Positions 51,226-60,170 of a stretch of DNA of 64,000 nucleotides are shown here, piece by piece (position 1 is the first letter of the stretch; each line of letters starts with the position of its first letter). Both the position numbers and the translations under genes were made by a program. The DNA lies in NCBI GenBank assembly GCA_034430215.1, contig DAOUFE010000045.1, forward strand, positions 1 through 64,000, given 5' to 3'. The stretch is from UBA4782 sp034430215. GTDB lineage: Bacteria > Chloroflexota > Anaerolineae > Anaerolineales > Anaerolineaceae. Below the pieces are notes generated by a model. It was not told where the DNA came from. It saw only the letters and a list, made by a program, of their open reading frames with translations, and searched no databases.

Positions 51226-53706
51226 CTACGGCATGGTCGCGGAGTAAAGCTGGTTGCCAAAAGCCATCAAAATCTGCCTGCCCGGGGTGACCACGAAGGC
51301 AGTAGCTTCACTTGCCGGCAGCGGATAATCATCATTGGACTGTGGGCGTACTTGTTTAATAAAGGTCAATGCCAGACTGAATTGGTACACCGAAGGACTC
51401 CTGGTATCCAGAATATACAATGAAGGTCCCAGGGGATCGGTAGACATCATCTGTACGAAATGCGTATCAGGCATAATGGCTGGTTCCGGTTCTGCAGCAC
51501 TGACCCGTTCATCATGATAGGGTGCTTTGAGATTGCACTTGGTTTTGTCATCCCTCCCCAGACGATAAGTACAGGTTGACATACTGCCATCTTGATGCAG
51601 CATGTACACGTCATTTCCGTATGCAGTGATGGCAATCAGGTCTGACAAGACAGGTTTTTGATCATCAAAAAACCAGTTTGGATTTTGATCAAAAGATTGA
51701 TTATTTCCGCGATAGGTCAAAATGGTATCTTTGGGTATATCAAGAATAAACAAGTTTGATCCACCGAGTTCTACATCGGATAGCGAACCCCAATTGTTAT
51801 CTGGTGCAGCCAGACTGGTTACCACAGGTTGATCCTCTGGTATGCAATACATGAGATTGCCCGTTTTATCGACCGCCAAAACCGTTGCTCCAAAGGGACT
51901 GTTGGCAGGAAGCGCAACAATATCGACCAGGTCGCTTACCACCAGAACTCCCCTTACCCCCGAGCTGCATTCAAAGTTCTCATCCATCTTGTAAGTACTG
52001 CCAGTCAATTCAAGGCGCAGTACTCTGTTTTGGGCAGCATCCAGGGCATATACTTCCGTCTGGTTTGCCACCATTCGAGTGATATTTGCTCCAATTGTCT
52101 GTTGTACTAATAAAGGCTGGAAAAGCGTACGGTAAATTCCATCCAGATTATCCAGTGTGCTTTCAATTTCGGTTCTCATCTGTCGGGATGCATCGCTTTT
52201 GCCATATTTTTCTGCCATTTCCAGCAGTTCTTCTGCCCGGTTCCAGGTTTCGCGTTGGATCTGAATATCAGTGGTGTTCCGCGCAAGTTCTACCTGTTGG
52301 GCTGCCTGTGCTAAAAATTCTTGATGGCGTTCTGATCTCCCCAGTCGAAAATATACTGTGGCACCAATGGCAACCACGATCAAAGGAACCACAATGGCAA
52401 TAAAAAGCATATTGCGAGCAGAAAGGGCGTTTTCGGACGGTTCTTCTCCAGGCAGCAATTTACTGGTTATGGTGGCTGCTGTTTGATTTATTTTCCTGTT
52501 CGTAGTACGGAGCTTGATCCACCAGGCTGCCAGGCTCTGCATCCAGGCATCATTGGTTTGCTTGTTTTCCTCTTCACTCTCTCTGACAGGTGCAGCAGCA
52601 TTCCTGATCGCCGGACTGACCGGGATGGCTTCTTCCTTGATCACTTCTGGAACTGGCCCGATACTGCGAGATGTCACCGGTCTGACCGGGCGATGTCTAC
52701 TTGCTACCGTAGTAACCTGTGAAACTGTAGGAATGGGAGGTTCAGATTCTGCATCTGCGACTGGTTCATTTACCTGCCTTTCTTGTACTTGCTCTGGTTT
52801 TTCCATTACAGCAGGGAGGGTGGTTTCTTTTATGTCCTCGTTTGGTACTGGCTGTGGAATATCCAATTTTTCAGGCGGCGTATCAATCACCGGGATATCT
52901 TCTGCGGCTATCTCTTTGACAATAGGTTGTTCTGGTGTGCTTATGCCATTTGATAATCCTGTATTCATTTCAGAAGGGGCTTTTCTGGCAGGGGGTTCTC
53001 CTGCTGGAATAAAGCGGGTGCGAGGTTTCAACCGGTGAATTTCACCTTTACCTTCACGCACCTGGACCAAACCGGCTTGCAGGTCAAAACCTACCAGGCT
53101 CATCAATCGACGGCGTAAATGATCCAATGTTTGCTGAGCCCCATCATCAAGAGTCTCAGATGTCCAACCGGATGGAGGTTTTGCACAAAAAAGCACCAGA
53201 TCAGCATTTTGCAGAGAACATTGAAAATACCGGATGGGAGTGACTTTGCTGACACCCAAGCCACGCGTACCCGTTTCGATGTCGCAGAATTCCTCCATGC
53301 CTGATTTGGTTAAGATAAAGGTATGCGTGGTGCCTGCATGTGCCAGAAACAGGTCGTTCCCCCGAAGAGCAGCCAGATTGACCACTGCCACCCGTTGTTG
53401 TTTCTCAAAGGTGGAATGTAAATTTGACTCAAGGAGGATAGTATTCAACCTTTCAGCAGCAGCTCGCAACCCAGAGGTGATGGAACCGCGGCTGGAAAAG
53501 TAAGTATTCACAGCTTCATCCATCAGCTTCTCGTTTTCGTCTGGTGTAAATGCTTTTCCACTGAGAAGACTGATAAGGACGAAGAAACGGTCATTAACGC
53601 GGCTGCGTTCGCAGCGCCTGGGAGCGCCTAGAACCAGCAGGTTATTCATCTGGGTTTCTTCTTGACCATGAATAAGTTGTAAGGGGAGTACGTAGAGATC
53701 CAGCAT
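51226..53706 (-). CDS. PP2C-like pseudo-phosphatase / single-pass / propeller protein
   Basis: The 826-residue protein has an N-terminal PP2C-like domain (about 1-220). Here the RxNxD-type block (SRVNDRFFVLI) and the strand with AHAGTTHTFILTKSG are recognisable, but the DGxGG and GDSR metal motifs are missing. A long acidic, Pro-rich linker (about 230-420), one membrane helix (about 433-455, MLFIAIVVPLIVVAIGA), a helical stalk and a beta-propeller-like domain (about 540-826) follow. The N-terminal part is probably cytoplasmic and the propeller outside. No catalysis is expected. The start at 53706 is chosen because TATAAT lies 6 nt upstream; a longer frame to 53847 also exists. Confidence 0.7.
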   Translation of the reverse strand: MLDLYVLPLQLIHGQEETQMNNLLVLGAPRRCERSRVNDRFFVLISLLSGKAFTPDENEKLMDEAVNTYFSSRGSITSGLRAAAERLNTILLESNLHSTFEKQQRVAVVNLAALRGNDLFLAHAGTTHTFILTKSGMEEFCDIETGTRGLGVSKVTPIRYFQCSLQNADLVLFCAKPPSGWTSETLDDGAQQTLDHLRRRLMSLVGFDLQAGLVQVREGKGEIHRLKPRTRFIPAGEPPARKAPSEMNTGLSNGISTPEQPIVKEIAAEDIPVIDTPPEKLDIPQPVPNEDIKETTLPAVMEKPEQVQERQVNEPVADAESEPPIPTVSQVTTVASRHRPVRPVTSRSIGPVPEVIKEEAIPVSPAIRNAAAPVRESEEENKQTNDAWMQSLAAWWIKLRTTNRKINQTAATITSKLLPGEEPSENALSARNMLFIAIVVPLIVVAIGATVYFRLGRSERHQEFLAQAAQQVELARNTTDIQIQRETWNRAEELLEMAEKYGKSDASRQMRTEIESTLDNLDGIYRTLFQPLLVQQTIGANITRMVANQTEVYALDAAQNRVLRLELTGSTYKMDENFECSSGVRGVLVVSDLVDIVALPANSPFGATVLAVDKTGNLMYCIPEDQPVVTSLAAPDNNWGSLSDVELGGSNLFILDIPKDTILTYRGNNQSFDQNPNWFFDDQKPVLSDLIAITAYGNDVYMLHQDGSMSTCTYRLGRDDKTKCNLKAPYHDERVSAAEPEPAIMPDTHFVQMMSTDPLGPSLYILDTRSPSVYQFSLALTFIKQVRPQSNDDYPLPASEATAFVVTPGRQILMAFGNQLYSATMP

Positions 53707-53712
53707 ATCGTG

Positions 53713-53718
53713 ATTATA
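53713..53718 (-). promoter_or_regulatory. -10 of pseudo-phosphatase gene, leaderless spacing
   Basis: Minus strand TATAAT, 6 nt from the ATG at 53706, no ribosome-binding site. Confidence 0.5.
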
Positions 53719-53812
53719 CATCATGCGGAAAAGCCCTGTTTTCGTGAGAAGGCATAAAAAAAACCTGTGAAACAGGGTTCTGCTCACAGGGCTTTCGTAT
53801 TTCAAAGTTTTA

Positions 53813-54931
53813 TTATGGTAATACGTACCATGGGTTGACAAACCCACCGTTCAGCCTGACCTCGAAATGAAGGTGGGGACCAGTGGAGTTTCCTGTGCTG
53901 CCTGCCAACCCAATTACTGTACCTTGATAGACGCTCTGACCGCAGCCGACATTGATCGAGTACAAGTGGGCGTACAGAGTATGATAACCATTTCCATGAT
54001 CGATCATGATCATATTGCCATACCCGCCGCCGATCCAACCTGCATACACCACTACACCGCTATCCGCAGCGTAAACGGGTGCGGTTTCAGGTGCTGCGAT
54101 GTCTATTCCGAGGTGTCCTGACCAGTAATCATTACCAGAAAGGTAGTGGTTTATGGTAGGCCATATGAACGAACCTGATCCACCAAGGCCACCTCCCGAT
54201 AATTCACATCCACCAGGGCCATCGATGGTCTTTGAGGCACCTGCATTCGGTTTCCAAACCGTAGGGATGACCCACTGCCGGTTTTCACGCCATCCACCAG
54301 GGATCATCACATAAGTTCCGGTTTCGATCACCGGGTTGGTCATGTCGAGGTTGTTTTGTGGCCAGGAAAGGATATCTGATGCATTAACAAAATAACGGGA
54401 TGCGACTGTATCCAGAGTATCCCCATCCTGCCATTGGTAATAGACGCCATCGGTAGGTGGAATCTTAAGCGTCTGACCAACGGAAAGCATGTTGGGATTA
54501 TCGTCCAGAATATCGTAATTCGCCCACAATACCGTCTCTGGTTTCAGTTTGTACTTGGTGGCGATTGAAAATACTGAATCACCCTTCTGAACCGTATATT
54601 CCACAATTCCGGTTCTTGAACGGTTAAGCAAGACGGTATGCGGATTGGTAGTTCTGGAAACTGCTTCAAAGGTATCTGATACCGGAACGAAATCTGGCAG
54701 CCCTGCAGCCGGCACACTATTTTCTGGCTCACCTGCTTCAACCGTTATTTGTGCTTCAGAGACGGGTTGAGCCAGTACTTCTTTCATTGCACCCTGGCTC
54801 AACATTAAAAAAGCCAGGTATGCCACGATCATGATCGTAATTCCCCATGATCCAGCGGTTAACCAGATCATTGCCGCCGGGCTTAATCCCTGCCCGGTTT
54901 GTCTGGTTTCACCTGTGGGTTTTCCTTTCAC
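53813..54931 (-). CDS. LysM-M23 peptidoglycan endopeptidase
   Basis: The 372-residue protein has an N-terminal membrane anchor (about 23-45), two LysM domains (about 112-160, VQKGDSVFSIATKYKL, and about 164-215) that bind peptidoglycan, and a C-terminal M23 metallopeptidase. Zn ligands are His273 and Asp277 (GHLGIDIAAP) and His355 (GPHLHFEV). It probably trims the cell wall or acts in division. The GTG start overlaps the rho stop (GTGA) behind GGAGG, so it is translationally coupled to rho, an unusual pairing. Confidence 0.93.
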   Translation of the reverse strand: MKGKPTGETRQTGQGLSPAAMIWLTAGSWGITIMIVAYLAFLMLSQGAMKEVLAQPVSEAQITVEAGEPENSVPAAGLPDFVPVSDTFEAVSRTTNPHTVLLNRSRTGIVEYTVQKGDSVFSIATKYKLKPETVLWANYDILDDNPNMLSVGQTLKIPPTDGVYYQWQDGDTLDTVASRYFVNASDILSWPQNNLDMTNPVIETGTYVMIPGGWRENRQWVIPTVWKPNAGASKTIDGPGGCELSGGGLGGSGSFIWPTINHYLSGNDYWSGHLGIDIAAPETAPVYAADSGVVVYAGWIGGGYGNMIMIDHGNGYHTLYAHLYSINVGCGQSVYQGTVIGLAGSTGNSTGPHLHFEVRLNGGFVNPWYVLP

Positions 54932-56202
54932 ATATCCTCCGTCAAGTTCTCCAAAAATTCCTGGTTATTACGTGTTTTTGACATGCGCTGCAAAATCGCT
55001 TCTGTGGCAACTGCAGGATCCATACCGGCACCCTGTGGCGCCTGACCAATCATTTGCAGGTACATGCGGCGCATTAACCAGGCGCGCTGCAAAATATCTG
55101 GCCCAAGCAGCAGGTCTTCACGGCGTGTAGAAGAACGTTCGATATCGATAGCCGGGAAAATGCGTCGTTCCTGCAGTTTGCGGGAAAGATGCAATTCCAT
55201 GTTGCCGGTGCCTTTAAACTCTTCATATACCACATCATCCAACCGTGATCCAGTATCCACCAGCGCGGTCGCAATGATGGTCAGTGATCCGCCTTCTTCC
55301 AGGTTACGGGCTGCGCCAAAGAACCGTTTGGGCGGGTACAATGCTGATGGGTCCATACCACCTGAAAGTGTGCGACCTGATGGATTCACCACCAGGTTGT
55401 AAGCGCGAGCCAGGCGGGTCAATGAGTCCATTAAGATTACCACATCTCGCCCAATTTCAACCAGACGTTTAGCACGCTCTAATGTGATCTCTGCGGTACG
55501 TACATGAGCGGTCACCGGCTCGTCAAATGTTGATGCAACTACTTCGGCATCCACCGAGCGATCCATATCGGTAACCTCTTCAGGACGTTCGCCGATCAAT
55601 GCAATGATGAGATGGACTTCTGGGTTTTTAGTTGAGATGGAATTGGCAAGCTGCTTGAGAATGGTGGTTTTACCGGCTTTAGGAGGAGAAACGATCATAC
55701 CGCGCTGCCCGCGACCGATGGGGGCGATGAGGTTGATCAAACGGGACGAAAGGATCGTGCGGTCAGTTTCAAGATCAAATCGTTTATCAGGGAAGATGGG
55801 CGTCAGGTTTTCAAATGTGGTTCTGCCCATAGCTTCTTCGGGGGTTATCCCATTGACAGATTCAACCTTGAGTAAGCCATAATGCCGTTCTGTTTCTCGT
55901 GGTGGGCGCACATGCCCGATCACCAGATCACCGCTGCGTAATTCATACCTTCGTAGCTGTGCCTGCGATACATAAACATCGTCCGGACCAATCTGGTAGT
56001 TGGTACGTAAAAAGCCAATGCCTTCATTCATGATTTCTAAAACGCCACCGCGAACCTCAAGACCTTCTTTTTCCGCTTCGTATTGCCGGATTTTGATCAA
56101 GAGGTTTTCTTTCTTCAAGCGATTGGCGTTGGGAATTCCCAGTTCTGCGGCTGTTGTGCGCAACTGCTGTAGAGGAGAATTTTCCATTTCAATAATTTTC
56201 AT
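54928..56202 (-). CDS. rho: Transcription termination factor Rho
   Basis: A 424-residue RNA-dependent ATPase. It has the N-terminal Rho_N helices (about 8-45), the RNA-binding cold-shock-like domain (about 50-120, GVLEIMNEGIGFLRTNY, DVYVSQAQLRRY), Walker A (SPPKAGKTTILKQ), VDAEVVASTFDEP and the Q/R-loop region (LSRKLQERRIFPAIDIERSSTR). The length is typical. No ribosome-binding site precedes the ATG. A TGC-TATAAT box at 56393-56401 gives a predicted leader of about 180 nt. Confidence 0.96.
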   Translation of the reverse strand: MKIIEMENSPLQQLRTTAAELGIPNANRLKKENLLIKIRQYEAEKEGLEVRGGVLEIMNEGIGFLRTNYQIGPDDVYVSQAQLRRYELRSGDLVIGHVRPPRETERHYGLLKVESVNGITPEEAMGRTTFENLTPIFPDKRFDLETDRTILSSRLINLIAPIGRGQRGMIVSPPKAGKTTILKQLANSISTKNPEVHLIIALIGERPEEVTDMDRSVDAEVVASTFDEPVTAHVRTAEITLERAKRLVEIGRDVVILMDSLTRLARAYNLVVNPSGRTLSGGMDPSALYPPKRFFGAARNLEEGGSLTIIATALVDTGSRLDDVVYEEFKGTGNMELHLSRKLQERRIFPAIDIERSSTRREDLLLGPDILQRAWLMRRMYLQMIGQAPQGAGMDPAVATEAILQRMSKTRNNQEFLENLTEDM

Positions 56203-56392
56203 AGGTTCATAATCTCACAATTTGGGATGATTTCATATTTATTTCGAACCACGCCACCCTTGGTAAGGTTCGTATCATTCGCTGTAAATGTTAACATGTT
56301 TTTCGGGAAGAATATTTCAAGGCGTCAAAAGACACCATTCGTGAAATGCTTTCTACAGATAATCTAAAGTTCTATCATTGTGGGGTAAAAAA
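56203..56392 (-). promoter_or_regulatory. Long rho leader
   Basis: The predicted rho transcript starts near 56386. The leader can form GGTGTC-TTTT-GACGCC and CGAACC...GGTTCG hairpins. Rho genes in other bacteria are autoregulated in their leaders, so a similar control is possible here. Confidence 0.4.
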
Positions 56393-56424
56393 ATTATAGC
56401 ATGGATTAAATAGAATCGCAAGCG
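56393..56424 (-). promoter_or_regulatory. rho promoter
   Basis: Minus strand TTGCGA, 17 nt, TATAAT (56393-56398) with TGC extension. Confidence 0.55.
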
Positions 56425-56448
56425 AAAAAATTTGTAAAAAATCGATTT

Positions 56449-56476
56449 ACTCGCTGTGAAAGAGTAGTATAGTTAT
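56449..56476 (+). promoter_or_regulatory. Candidate CRISPR operon promoter P1
   Basis: TTTACT, 16 nt, TATAGT on the plus strand. The TTGCAAC element overlaps the predicted start site. Confidence 0.4.
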
Positions 56477-56640
56477 TGCAACTATTTTCTTCACAACAAA
56501 AATTAGAGGTGGTACGTTATTGTTATACACATTTTGGGTTCAATCAACAAAATATTGGCAAAACAGTTAATCTGACGATATTGTTGCTAAACCTGCAACA
56601 TCAAAGGGATATTATTTGTTTATAGCAACAAACCTTCAAA
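56476..56640 (+). promoter_or_regulatory. TGTTGC/GCAACA operator-like sites before CRISPR operon
   Basis: An inverted repeat TGTTGC-7 nt-GCAACA lies at 56582-56600. A further GCAACA is at 56635-56640, a TTGCAAC at 56476-56482 within a TAGTT-5-AACTA repeat, and an extended -10 TGT-TATACA at 56521-56529 lies between. The sites could be operators for the WYL regulator encoded next. The rest of the 497-nt rho-WYL gap shows no gene. Confidence 0.45.
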
Positions 56641-56699
56641 TGTTTTCTTCTTTGCAGTGGATATAAGGCTCATCATTACGCATTCATAAAAGAGGGTTT

Positions 56700-57677
56700 A
56701 TGAATCCTTCCGAAAAGAAATCAGACCGATTATCAGAAATTGAGCAAATGCTCTTAGCTCATCCTGAAGGAATGACCCAGGCTGAAATTGCCAAAAGATT
56801 GAATGTTCATCGATCGACGATTAACCGGTATATCCCTAACCTGCCTGGGCATGTCTATATTGACGACTTTGACCACAAGAAATGGAAGGTTGACCGGAAG
56901 GCATACCTGGTGAACGTGCGCTTTACTCTTGATGAAGCTATGGCGGTTCACCTGGCAACCCGTTTGTTGGCAACCCGAATGGATAAGCAGAATCCTCATG
57001 CTGCTTCAGCATTGCGTAAGTTAGGCAGCTCATTAGAAAGGCTTGCTCCACGCATCAGCCTGCACCTGCAGCAATCTGCTGATGCGATGGATGACCCTGC
57101 CCGCGGGCAAGATCCTAACTTTTTACGTTCGTTAGAGGTGATCACCCAGGCATGGTCCCTTCAATGTTATGTGCATCTCTGGTATCGCCCTGAAAATGGA
57201 GAGCTGAAGGAATACGATTTTGCTCCTTATTTTATTGAACCTTATGCCATTGGGCAATCCGTTCACACGATAGGCTGGACTGTTCCACCAGAGGCTTTAC
57301 GTACTTTCAAGGTGGAGCGAATCGAAAGGATCGAGCTGACAAAGGTGCCCTATGAGATTCCCGGATCATTCAACCCGGAAGAATTACTGAAAGACGCCTG
57401 GGGCATCTGGTACACCGATAAAGATCCTATTGAAGTGGTATTGAAATTTCATCAGCGGGTGGCACGTAGGGTGAGGGAAACACGCTGGCATCGTTCAGAG
57501 CAGGTTGTCGAACTGGAAGACGGCAGCCTGCTATGGCGAGCCTGGATCGCTGAACCACAGGAAATGCTCCCCTGGATTCGGGGGTGGGGGGCAGATTGTG
57601 AAGTGTTGGAACCGGAAAACGTACGCCTGGGGCTGATCGAGGAAGTAAAGAAGCTGAAAGAAAGGTATGGGGTATGA
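56700..57677 (+). CDS. WYL-domain transcriptional regulator of the CRISPR operon
   Basis: The 325-residue protein has an N-terminal helix-turn-helix (about 10-48, TQAEIAKRLNVHRSTINRYIP), a middle region and a WYL-type ligand domain (about 148-235, with YVHLWYRPENGELKEYDFAPYFIEPYAIG), then a C-terminal WCX-like part. WYL regulators often sit beside CRISPR-Cas and other defence systems and respond to nucleic acid or nucleotides. Its stop overlaps the cas3 start by 4 nt, so it is part of the operon. The ATG follows AGAGGG. The TGTTGC sites upstream suggest autoregulation; inference. Confidence 0.9.
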   Translation: MNPSEKKSDRLSEIEQMLLAHPEGMTQAEIAKRLNVHRSTINRYIPNLPGHVYIDDFDHKKWKVDRKAYLVNVRFTLDEAMAVHLATRLLATRMDKQNPHAASALRKLGSSLERLAPRISLHLQQSADAMDDPARGQDPNFLRSLEVITQAWSLQCYVHLWYRPENGELKEYDFAPYFIEPYAIGQSVHTIGWTVPPEALRTFKVERIERIELTKVPYEIPGSFNPEELLKDAWGIWYTDKDPIEVVLKFHQRVARRVRETRWHRSEQVVELEDGSLLWRAWIAEPQEMLPWIRGWGADCEVLEPENVRLGLIEEVKKLKERYGV

Positions 57678-60160
57678 ATGAAGGAATAAACCAGTTAATA
57701 GCTCACTATCGCAAGAGTGATAAAACACCCCAATTGCTTATAGACCATCTGCATGGGGTTTCTCAATGGTCAGGCATATTTGCTGACAAGATTGGTATGA
57801 GAGAGACGGGCGAACTCCTTGGTTTACTTCATGATTTTGGTAAAGCCAGTGAGTTATTCCAAAACTATCTTCTCTCAGCAGAAGAGGTAATAAAACCCGA
57901 TGACATAAGATACATAAAAACAGATGAAATGCGGGGAAGGATTGATCATTCTACCGCTGGAGCACAGGTTATCTTTGAAAAACTATGGAATAAAGGAGCA
58001 AAAGAAAAAATATGTGCCCAGGTTATGACTTTATGTATAGCTTCTCACCATTCCGGGTTGATTGACTGTATTTCGCCAGATGGGGAAAATAATTTTCAAA
58101 GACGTATGGGTAAAGATGATGAAAGTACTCATAAGAAAGAAGTCACGGAAAAATTCAAGGAATTAGAAAAGGAAATTGAAAGCTCACTTTCAAGAACAAT
58201 CATTGACCAAATTTTTAATAAGTTAAGAAATCTTTCTACCAAAAACAACGACTCACAAGAGACTGCTATTTTCAAAATTGGGTTGCTCATCCGATTTTTA
58301 TTGAGTTGTTTGATAGATGCAGATCGGATTGACACTGCGGATTTTGAGACACCAGGTATTTCTGAAATCCGGAATTATGGGCAATACCATCCCTGGGAAA
58401 TCTTGATCGAACGATTGAATACCAGAATTGCCGAGTTCGATAATAAGCAAGATAAAAACGAGGTGGATGCTTTGCGGTCACGGGTATCTCAGGCCTGTTT
58501 TGATTTTGCAGCAAAACCAAAGGGGATTTACCAACTTACGGTTCCCACAGGTGGAGGAAAAACGCTGGCAAGTTTACGCTTTGCACTCCACCATGCTGCA
58601 AGGTACGGTATGGAAAGGGTTTTCTATGTCATTCCTTACACGTCAATTATTGACCAGAACGCTGATGAGATCAGAAGGATATTAGAAGATAAAGATGAAA
58701 AAGGGCAGTATCTGGATAAGGTTGTTCTGGAGCATCATTCCAACCTGACGCCCGATGAAGAAACATACACGCAGCGCATCCTGGCGCAAAACTGGGACGC
58801 CCCAGTCGTGCTGACAACCCAGGTTCAATTCCTTGATACCCTGTTTGGAGCAAGAACCAGAGGTGCAAGAAGAATGCATCAATTGGCTAACTCGGTCATC
58901 ATTTTGGATGAAGTACAAACCCTGCCGATTAACACGATCTATATGTTGAATAACGCTTTACGTTTCCTTGTTGAAACATGTGGCGCCACAGTAGTCCTTT
59001 GCACTGCTACGCAGCCCCCTCTAAATAAGCTTGATTCCAGTTACCATGCCTTGACCATTCATAGTGAGCAAAAGATTATTCAGAATGAAAAAGAGCTTTA
59101 CCAAAAATTAAACCGTGTAGGCGTATTTGATAAGCGCAAGATTGGTGGGTGGAATAATGAGGAAGTAGCGGAACTTGCAATAAATCAGTTAGAAGAAAAA
59201 GGAAGCGTATTAGTCGTTGTCAATACAAAAGAATCAGCTCGTACGCTGTATCAAACCATTGACAATATGAAACTGGAGGATCTGAATCTCTTTCACCTGA
59301 GCACCAATATGTGTCCTGCTCATCGGTTGAAAATACTGGATGAAGTAAAAGGAAGACTTGAGCAAAAACAGCACACCATTTGCATCAGCACACAGCTTAT
59401 TGAAGCTGGTGTAGACATTGATTTTGGTGCAGTGATCCGGTACCTGGCAGGATTGGATTCGATCGCGCAATCCGCTGGACGTTGCAACCGGCATGGAAAA
59501 CTGGAGCGTGGAAATGTCTGGATCGTCAACCCGGCAGAACAAGACATTGATAGATTAAGAACAATTGTCATTGGCACAAAGCAGGCAGAGCGTGTCCTGG
59601 ATGAATTTAAGAATAATCCTTATGCGTTCGACAACGATTGTATTGGGCTTGACGCGATGGCTGCATTTTATAAGTACTACTATTATGTCCGGAAAGGTGA
59701 AATGCGATACAGCGTTGGGGGTAATTCGCCAATTGGCAGGGATGACGATCTTGTGAATGTCCTCTCGCAGAATACTCTTTCTGTAGAAAAGTACAAAGCC
59801 ATTTACCATGCAGCACCCGATCTCTGTTTTATGCAGGCATTCCAGAGTGCGGCTGAGTCTTTCCGCGTGATTGATTCTCCTACACGTGGCGTGGTAGTTC
59901 AATATGGGAAAGAGGGAGAGGAGATCGTCAACGAACTGTGCAGCACTCCCGAACTGGATAAGCAGTACCGGTTGCTCAGGCGGGCACAAAAATATTCAGT
60001 AAATCTTTTCCCTTATATGTTTGATAAGTTTAAGGATTCAGGGGCAATCTGTGAGGTCCAGAAAGGTACAGGTGTATTCTATCTCGATAAAAAATGCTAT
60101 AGCGAAAAATTTGGCATTAATGAAGAAGAAAATGATGATCTGAATTGCAATTTTGTATGA
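57674..60160 (+). CDS. cas3: Cas3 nuclease-helicase, type I-C
   Basis: It degrades DNA marked by Cascade. The 828-residue protein has an N-terminal HD nuclease domain (His25/His27, His53-Asp54 in LLHDFGKAS, His92, His125-His126 in SHHSG) and an SF2 helicase: Walker A VPTGGGKT (290-297), DEVQ box at 412-415 (LDEVQTLP), motif III TATQPP, motif V QLIEAGVDIDF and motif VI QSAGRCNRHG. All key residues are present, so it should be active. It overlaps the WYL gene by 4 nt and is followed 10 nt later by cas5c. Confidence 0.96.
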   Translation: MNEGINQLIAHYRKSDKTPQLLIDHLHGVSQWSGIFADKIGMRETGELLGLLHDFGKASELFQNYLLSAEEVIKPDDIRYIKTDEMRGRIDHSTAGAQVIFEKLWNKGAKEKICAQVMTLCIASHHSGLIDCISPDGENNFQRRMGKDDESTHKKEVTEKFKELEKEIESSLSRTIIDQIFNKLRNLSTKNNDSQETAIFKIGLLIRFLLSCLIDADRIDTADFETPGISEIRNYGQYHPWEILIERLNTRIAEFDNKQDKNEVDALRSRVSQACFDFAAKPKGIYQLTVPTGGGKTLASLRFALHHAARYGMERVFYVIPYTSIIDQNADEIRRILEDKDEKGQYLDKVVLEHHSNLTPDEETYTQRILAQNWDAPVVLTTQVQFLDTLFGARTRGARRMHQLANSVIILDEVQTLPINTIYMLNNALRFLVETCGATVVLCTATQPPLNKLDSSYHALTIHSEQKIIQNEKELYQKLNRVGVFDKRKIGGWNNEEVAELAINQLEEKGSVLVVVNTKESARTLYQTIDNMKLEDLNLFHLSTNMCPAHRLKILDEVKGRLEQKQHTICISTQLIEAGVDIDFGAVIRYLAGLDSIAQSAGRCNRHGKLERGNVWIVNPAEQDIDRLRTIVIGTKQAERVLDEFKNNPYAFDNDCIGLDAMAAFYKYYYYVRKGEMRYSVGGNSPIGRDDDLVNVLSQNTLSVEKYKAIYHAAPDLCFMQAFQSAAESFRVIDSPTRGVVVQYGKEGEEIVNELCSTPELDKQYRLLRRAQKYSVNLFPYMFDKFKDSGAICEVQKGTGVFYLDKKCYSEKFGINEEENDDLNCNFV

Positions 60161-60170
60161 GGAGGTCTTA

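Noticed and set aside
56203..56699. Hidden small gene in the 497-nt rho-WYL gap
   Set aside because: No frame with a credible start and ribosome-binding site; the region is AT-rich and filled with promoter and operator-like elements.
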